From Candolleomyces eurysporus (lineage: Eukaryota > Basidiomycota > Agaricomycetes > Agaricales > Psathyrellaceae), in assembly GCA_027579435.1 (NCBI GenBank), contig JANBPK010001189.1, positions 1-64,000 of the forward strand: a stretch of DNA of 64,000 nucleotides, read 5' to 3'. Below, piece by piece: positions 57,239-64,000 of the stretch. A model generated the notes under the pieces. It was not told where the DNA came from. It ran no database searches and worked only from the letters and a program-made list of their open reading frames with translations. Each line of letters starts with the position of its first letter. Position 1 is the stretch's first letter. The position numbers and the translations under genes are program-made.

Positions 57239-59261
57239 ATGGCGGAGACACCCGTACACCTGCACTTCGAGAACTTTACCGGCGCTCGCGGTGTTCAACT
57301 AGGACAACAAACCATTAATCTTATCGCTGGAAATCAATACCTTTCGAATGAGNAAAAAAAGTCAGTAAAACATCGAAAGTTTATCTATGTTTGCTTCTGA
57401 AGCCGTACCCTTAGGCCTCCTTCTTCAACTCAATCCAATCTACGATGCCTCTCACACTCGGAATCGAATCACATCTNCCCCCCGACTCGGCATGCTTTCC
57501 TGGAACGAGGAAGGGTGTGATTCAGGGAATAACATCCTGGGTCGACACCAGAATCGTCCTCAGCAAAACGCCGGTTGTGCACGTTTACTGGTTTCACGGG
57601 TTCGCGGGAAGTGGCAAGTCCGCCATCTCACTGGAGATCGCAAAGATATACGCTGGATCCGGGCGCTTGCTTGCAAGCTACTTCTTCTTCCGCAACGCAG
57701 GAGACAGGAGCCGGATGGACAGGTTCGCAGCGACATTGGCGACTCAAATGGCGGCCGCGGTGCCTGCCACTGCCTCGTTCATTAAAGCTGCCTTGAAGGC
57801 CGACCCAGGCTTGCTCACTCAAGGCGTTTCCTTGACTGTGCAGCTGGAGCAGTTGGTTTATGAGCCGCTTCTAGCTGCTCTGAAACGAGGACTTATTGTC
57901 AAGGCCCTTCTCAAAGGGCCTTTCCTCATCGTCGTGGACGGACTCGACGAATGCGAGGACAGGCAAGGGGTAGTGGCTTTCATCGACCACATGCTCGACT
58001 TCTTCAAGAAACACCCTTCCATTCCCCTCCGGTTCTTCATCGCTAGTCGGGTGGAGGAACACATCCGTGCTCGGCTGGAAAACGATGGCGTTTTGCTAGG
58101 CAACCTCAATAGTCACTCAGCTAACAAAGACATCGAAATGCTGTTACAAGCATCGTTTCAGGGCGCAGCGAATGACGACCGCGTCATACAAGAATACGTT
58201 CGAATACACGGGGAATGGCCGACGAAGTCACAAATGAACAAGTTGATCTGGCACGTCAAAGGATCCTTCGTTCTTGCGTCGACAATTTTCAAATTTATTG
58301 TCCAACCTGCAACGGAAGAGGACCCCTCGACGCCTATGGACCGGCTCCCACTCGCCCTCGGGATGAATGGTCTCGATGGCCTTTATGCTCAAACCCTCGC
58401 CCGCTCGCAGCATCTCCCCCATTTCCGTAACATCATCTCCACCATCGCACTCCTTTTTGAACCACTCCCGATTGTTGGGATAGCGAACCTTCTTGGGATA
58501 GAATCCTTCGAGGTCATTCACGTTCTGCTGAACCTCCAAGCGATCGTTCATGTTCCTGGAACCGACGAGCAAGGCGAAGTGACGCTATGTCATACTTCCC
58601 TTCGTGACTTCCTCACTACCCAAAGTCGATCAGGGCATTTCTTTGTGCCGCCCTCATTCCATCTGCATCTGTCATACTATTGCTTTGGCTCCATCTATGA
58701 AAGCAGCAATCGGCCCGCCCATAGATATCGAAGCTGGAATGTCCATAGCCATTGGCTCAGATTCACCGAAGCAGAAGCGTGCGGCTCAGACTTGATCAAT
58801 GAGATTCAGTTGTTCAAGGCTCAGGCTTGCCAATCTCTGCCTGCCATGAAAGCGCCCTATTACACTTTCCTCTGCAGCCTGTTCTTCTACTCTCTCTCTG
58901 TGCCTAGCTCCAACATCTTTGGCGGTTTCTCACACCTACTCACCGAATGTGTCGAGCAATTAGTGCTGGCGGTGGAATGTCCTGACCAACGCGTTCAACT
59001 CTGGTTGGAAACTGTGTTCCCCATTGCCTTCCCTTCGACTACAGAGACGACAAGTCAATTCACCGAGCACACGTTCGGGGTGTTACAACACGAACTACAA
59101 CGTGCAACAAACGCTATCCATGCCAATGTATTTTTTTTCCGAACTTCGTTCTTCCATTATTGCATACAACTGACACACTTCGTTAGTTTCCAGAAATTCC
59201 AAGGCGTCGCCCTCGCTCGGCTGGGACGGAACTCGAGGATGCCGATACGCACGAGGTATGA
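57239..59261 (+). CDS. NACHT5: NACHT STAND NTPase, short form ending in exon 3
   Basis: Exon 1 57239-57360, exon 2 57415-59127 and exon 3 from 59187 to a TGA at 59259-59261, about 635 residues after removing the Ns at 57353 and 57478; both sit at homopolymers, and removing them gives consistent phases. Exon 1 is longer by two residues at its start (MAETPVHLHFENF), with G-V-Q-L-G at residues 18-22. Walker A GFAGSGKS, Walker B VDGLDECED and HTSLRDFL are intact. The TGA is at the place of a CGA arginine codon in NACHT6 (GTG-CGA), a C-to-T change in a CpG. The downstream exon 4 equivalent (about 59413-59760) has decayed, so this copy lacks the basic tail. There is a GLIVKALLKGP extra segment before Walker B, shared with NACHT6. 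Confidence 0.85.
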
Positions 59262-59412
59262 GCATTTGACTCGGAACTCCAGGATGACCATGATGATAAT
59301 CATAACTTCCAGTATCAGTATAGCCGATTCTCATCAGGCAGAAATATTTTTGATGTAAGTCGCCGATCGTTGAATGCTGGAAATATCAAAGCCACTGAAT
59401 AGCTTAAAAAGG

Positions 59413-59760
59413 CACTGGAATGGATGGTGGCCCGTGCTCAAATCGAGTGGGAAGAGTTGAAGGAAACACCACGACCTCCGTTGAAGCTTTCCATAATTAA
59501 TGACTATCGCGTGCTCAAATTTAGGTTTGACCGACAGGATACACGTGAAGGACAGCAACAATACTAGCGACGACCGGTATGATTGTCCTTTACTCGAGTC
59601 AAAAGGGTGCTGAGTGTCGTACTTCTCTCACCAACAGTGATGCGACACGCCACCATAGAGTCATTCGCTCATCTCCCCCATCGAGATCGAGCTCTGGTGT
59701 CAGCTTTCCCTCTGCCGCGGGTGGACGAGATGGATGGAATAACGGAACTAGAAGCTATGG
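59413..59760 (+). pseudogene. Decayed NACHT5 exon 4
   Basis: Similarity to exon 4 of NACHT1 and NACHT6 is clear (ALEWMVARAQIEWEELKETPRPPLKLS), then the frame breaks after RFDRQD. A later fragment (CPFTRVKRVLSVVLLSPTV) is equivalent to PFTRVIKGSQRSYVLLTNS in another frame. The basic end is absent. Confidence 0.65.
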
Positions 59761-61037
59761 TTATTATTTCGGGCTTGCAGCCTGAAGATATCTAGATTGA
59801 CACTATTGGTAGCTAATAATGAAGCTGCTCACTTACCATTCAGTAAAGCAATATGCAAACAAACGCTTATATGAGCTATTGTAGACGTGTGCAAAAGCGT
59901 AGTGATTTGGTCAGGAATTCTTGAGAAGAAGAAATGAACTCGTTCGGAGGGAGGGAGACCGAATCGGTCGTGAAGAAGCGCTAGCAAGGAACCCTTTGAT
60001 AGACCGCATTACCCTGAAGAATACCCAATTTATCATGATCCACTCTACTTTCCAAAATTGTTGCCAGAGCTCTTTGACAACGATTTGATTCTTTGTCGTT
60101 GGCTGATAGCGACTCTTCGAGATCACTCTATCTCTTGCATTGTTTGTAGTGGGGAAACTGCTTTATCTCTTGATGGTATTGAAATCGGTGCAGTAGGTCT
60201 CTGCTTCCGTCCGAAGGGTGCTCCGTCCCTTACTATCCCGACCTTATTTCCAACAGACCCGCGTTATTCACATTGTTGAGCTTATCATCTTTTAAATTTT
60301 CATGTTGTCTCCTTAGCCCTTCATGTCACAATAGCGTCGTTTTTAACCTGCTATATTTGTCAATGACACACACACACACACAAAAACCTGCTGCATTGAC
60401 CATTTATCTTTACTCCAAAAACCAACTCTTCGTGATCATTCAAGTTGTCTTTAGAACTATTGAGCCAGATGTGGGCTTCGTTGTTCGTTGTCTTATTTCT
60501 AAGGTTCCGGGGTACTGTAGTCGCATCGTTATTTCTTGATTTCTTAGTTTCTTGGTAGCTTGATGAGTCAAATCAAATCCGATTAATCTGAGCCTTATAG
60601 TCTGTGCACTGTACGCATACTGATCCTATACCATAAACTCGAGAGTTGGAGCTCGTTGTTGATTGGCGCCGCTATGATTGTTCAAATCACCCGTGTGGTC
60701 CAAACAATGAGTTCTATATTCCAAATCCCAACTCTGCGTATACCTCTAATGATGCACGTTGACGACGACAGCCTCTACGTATCATTTGCATCGCTGGAAA
60801 TCAATGTCATCCTGGTTACCTGCCTGAAAAAGCCTGTACGCGGGTGGACCGATGGCTAAAGGCAGCAAGACAAGTGAGATATGGCTTAACCCCGCTGTCA
60901 AAAGTTGAAACCCCTGATTGCTCGGTCTGCTCGGCTGTGACTCTTCTTCTTATTGCAGAGAGCGCAGGCGCTCTTCTTTGACTTTTCTTCCAGCCCATCT
61001 CCTACCCCATTCTATATCTCCCAGCAACGCTCCTTGG
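59761..61037. other. NACHT5 3' flank, a dinucleotide run and NACHT6 leader
   Basis: The block at about 59800-60090 has relatives near 63690-64000 (GTAAAGCAATATGCAAACAAACG, TTTCCAAA-TTGTT), so the flank is duplicated with the gene. A short CA repeat lies near 60365-60380. The NACHT6 leader before 61038 is C/T-rich but the promoter block is unclear. No gene is seen. Confidence 0.5.
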
Positions 61038-63384
61038 ATGGCGGAGGCAACCCTGCGCTTCGAGAACTTCTCCGGCGCTCGTGGTGTTCAAATAGGACAC
61101 CAAACCATTAACGTTATCGCTGGAAATCAGTACCTTTCGAATGGGGGAACAGGTCAGTAGAAAATCCATTGAGACCACGTCTATAGCTGCTAAGGACGTG
61201 GCTTAAGACCTCGTACTTCGACTTAATCCAATTTTTGATGCCTCTCACACCCGAGATCGAAGAACGTCTCCCCCGGACTCGGCGTGCTTTCCTGGTACGA
61301 GGAAGAGTGCAATCCAAGGAATAACATCCTGGGCCAACGCGATGATTGCGCCGAGCACCAGAACCGCTGTCCATGTCTATTGGTTTCACGGATTTGCAGG
61401 AAGTGGCAAATCCGCTATCTCGCTGGAGATTGCAAAGATATACGCTGGCTCCGGACGCTTACTTGCGAGCTACTTCTTCTTCCGCAATGCAGGAAATAGA
61501 AGTCGGATGGACAGGTTTGCGGCGACATTGGCGTCTCAAATGGCGGCTGCTGTACCCGCCACTGCCTCGTTCATCGAGGCTGCCGTGGAGGCCGACCCAG
61601 GCTTGCTCATCCAAGGCACTTGTTTGACTATGCAGCTGGAGCGGCTAGTTTACGAACCGTTCCGAGCTGCTGTGAAACGAGGACTTGTCGTAAAGGCCCT
61701 TTTCAAAGGACCTTTCGTCATCGTCATTGACGGACTCGATGAATGCGAGGACAAGCAAGGGGTAGTGACCTTCATCGATCATATGCTCGATTTCTTCAAA
61801 AGACACCCTTCCATTCCCCTCCGCTTCTTCATCGCTAGTCGGGTGGAGGAATACATACGTACTCGCCTGAAAAACGATGGCGTTCTCTCAGGCGATCTCG
61901 ACAGTCACCCTGCTTACAGAGACATTGAAATGTTCCTACGAGCATCATTCCAAGGCGTAGCGGTCAACGACCGCTTGATACAAGAATACGTCCGGGCACA
62001 CGGGGAATGGCCGACGAAATCAGACATGAACACGCTGATCCGTCACATTAAAGGATCCTTCGTTCTTGCATCAACTATTTTCAAATTCATCGTCCAACCT
62101 CCAACGGAAGAGGACCCCTCGACGCCTATGGACCGCCTCCCACTCGCCCTCAAGGAGAATGGCCTCGATGGATTGTACGCTCGAACCCTCACCCGCTCGC
62201 AGTATCTTCCCCATTTCCGCACCATTATCTCTACCTTGGCGCTCCTTGATGAACCACTCCCGATTGTTGGGATAGCGAACCTTCTTGGCATAGAACCCTT
62301 CGAAGTCGTTCACGTCCTGCTGAACCTCCAAGCGATCGTTCATGTTCCCGGAACCGATGGTCAGGGCAACGTGACGCTATGCCATACGTCCCTTCGTGAC
62401 TTCCTCACCGCCAAAAGTCGATCGGGAGGTTTCTTTGTGCCACCCTCATTCCATCTCCATCTTTCGTATTATTGCTTTGTGTCCATCTACGAGAAGAGCA
62501 ATCGGCCTGCCCGTGTTTATCGAGGGGAGCATGTCCATGTCCATTGGCGGAGATTCGCCGAACCAGAAGCCTGCGACTTGATCAATGAGATCCAGTCATT
62601 CAAGGCTCAGGCTAGCCAATCCCTGGCTGTGGTGAGAGCGCCCTATCACACTTTCCTCTGCAGCCTACTCTTCTACTCTCTCTCCCTGCCTAACTCCCAA
62701 ATCTCTGTTGGTTTCTCATACCTACTCACCGAGTGCATCGAACAATTCGCGCTGGCTATGGAGTGTCCTGACCCCCGCATTAAGCTCTGGCTGGAAACTG
62801 TGTTTCCCAGTGGCTTCGTTGCGTCGTATAGAGTGAAGGCAGATCAATTCACGGAGCACACATTCAAGGTGTTTCAACGCAATCTACAACGTGCATCAAA
62901 CGCTATCCATGCCAATGTATTTTTTCGAATTCATCATTCCATCCCTTCATATAACTCAACTATCTCGTTAGTTTCCAGAAATTCTGGAACGTCACCCTCG
63001 CTCAACTGGAATGGAACGCGAATATACTATTGGGCAGGTGCGAGCACTTGATCCAAAGCTCCAAGTTTACCGTGATGATAATCATAGCTTCCAGGATCCC
63101 ATTTTCTTCCANTTTTTTATCAGGAAGGGAGATTTTTGGTGTAAGTCGTCGGATTCGATCCGGAAATGTCATCGCCGCTGAATAGTCTCTAAAAGGTGCT
63201 TCAATGGATCGTCGCTCGGGCTCAATTCGAGTGGGAAGAACTGAAGAACCCGCTGCGACCTCCTTTGAAGTTTTCTATTGTCTTCCGGGATTTTCGGGTC
63301 CAATTCAGGCTCGACCGACAGATGCCCCAGAATATGCATCGAACGGACGACAACAATAGTAGCGACGACAACTCAAGACTCTAA
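61038..63384 (+). CDS. NACHT6: intact NACHT STAND NTPase with V-Q-I-G exon and a shortened tail
   Basis: Exons 61038-61152, 61208-62916, 62972-63140 and 63196-63384 splice in frame to 726 residues once the N at 63112, next to a T run, is dropped. Exon 1 encodes MAEATLRFENFSGAR then G-V-Q-I-G and HQTINVIAGNQ, the only copy with I in the tetrad. The NACHT domain has GFAGSGKS and VIDGLDECED (one I for V), then the ASRVEEYIRTR sensor segment and HTSLRDFL. Exon 4 keeps VLQWIVARAQFEWEE but ends early with TDDNNSSDDNSRL, so it has no basic tail. This copy and NACHT3 are the best for study. Confidence 0.88.
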
Positions 63385-64000
63385 TCTTCTGATCCAGACT
63401 AACTGTATGCATGAACGGTACGTGTTCATTCCTCATGAGTCATAATTACTATTCAAATGTCGTCGTTCTCTCCAACAGCAAGGCGAAACGCTACCCGAGA
63501 ACGCACCACTCATCTCCAACATGATCGGCCGCCCGCATCGACGTCGGGCTCAGGTGTCCTCGCAGAAAAAGATTTTCACTGCGCTGCAGGTGGACGAGAT
63601 GGTTGGAGCATTCGAACTTGAAGCAATAGTTAGTGGGGGGTGCAGCCTGGAGATATTTAGACACATCCGAGGTTCGAATTAAGATTGTCCACCGTTCACG
63701 TCGAGTAAAGCAATATGCAAACAAACAGTTATCGGAACTATTTGGTAACGAATTGGGAATTGTATGGACGATGATAACATCGCGGGAAATTCATGACGAG
63801 ACGAATGGATGGTGTAGACAGGTCGATAGAGAAAAATTCTATCGGGAGTAGACGGTGCGAGACTGAGGTATCAAATAGCACCACACGCATTACAGAGAAT
63901 GTGTATACAGCTATCTCGAGGCCGGGTAGGCGAGTTGCTACTACACTTCACTATATTTCCAAAGTTGTTTCCCTCTCGGGTCTAGCACTCGAATCAAATT
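63385..64000. other. NACHT6 3' flank
   Basis: The remnant of a longer exon 4 is recognisable at about 63420-63600 (CTCTCCAACAGCAAGGCGA, corresponding to the LTNSDAT part of NACHT1), then the duplicated flank shared with 59800-60090. No further gene before the window end. Confidence 0.5.

Noticed and set aside
60365..60380. Short CA microsatellite
   Set aside because: Only about eight units, with no sign of function.

Overview
The window is nuclear DNA of a filamentous basidiomycete, most likely an Agaricomycete. Genes are broken by many 50-60 bp GT-AG introns. Gene content includes a cellulose-active AA9 lytic polysaccharide monooxygenase with a CBM1 tail, NACHT-type STAND NTPases, a Tf1/sushi-like Ty3 chromovirus, an OPT/YSL transporter, a multi-exon P450, a DUF6699-like protein and a Xi-class glutathionyl-hydroquinone reductase. 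I saw no rRNA, tRNA or CRISPR.

Region 1 (1-23 kb) is an accessory block built by repeated segmental duplication. The ancestral unit looks like AA9(+) / NACHT(-) / NDUFS5(-). It holds one intact AA9 gene (1948-3401), three AA9 pseudogenes, four NACHT genes (4005-6453 +; 9165-11632, 15443-17895 and 18843-21321 -), a NACHT tail fragment, three NDUFS5 fragments and the intact NDUFS5 gene (22424-22974 -), which bounds the block. Two junctions fuse NDUFS5 pieces directly to AA9 pieces.

Region 2 (23.4-55.8 kb) is mostly single-copy housekeeping or metabolic sequence: a GET5/UBL4A-like gene, a young 5.7 kb Ty3 chromovirus with identical LTRs, an OPT transporter, three unrecognised genes, a glutathionyl-hydroquinone reductase, a P450, a TA-flanked MITE, a DUF6699-like gene, an ATG43 (DUF1770)-like gene, the GPI12/PIG-L de-N-acetylase and a large proline-rich protein with a putative RRM.

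Region 3 (56.7-64 kb) holds two more NACHT genes (57239-59261 and 61038-63384, +) with the same exon plan as those in region 1.

The most interesting signal is in the NACHT family. All six copies keep a separate first exon of about 38-40 codons. In five of six it carries a V-Q-(L/I)-G tetrad in a short, N/Q-rich, beta-prone segment, resembling the RHIM/PP amyloid motifs of necroptosis-type signalling. The NACHT and winged-helix part follows, but no WD40, ANK or TPR repeats are visible. Four copies encode a short tail ending in a basic K/R-R-P-R sequence that looks like a nuclear localisation signal. The architecture suggests an amyloid-seeding NLR family expanding and decaying in place.

The assembly has single N symbols, mostly next to homopolymer runs. 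In eight coding cases that I could test, deleting the N restores the reading frame. Several other apparent frameshifts also sit in homopolymers, so frame breaks here should not be taken as biological without read evidence.
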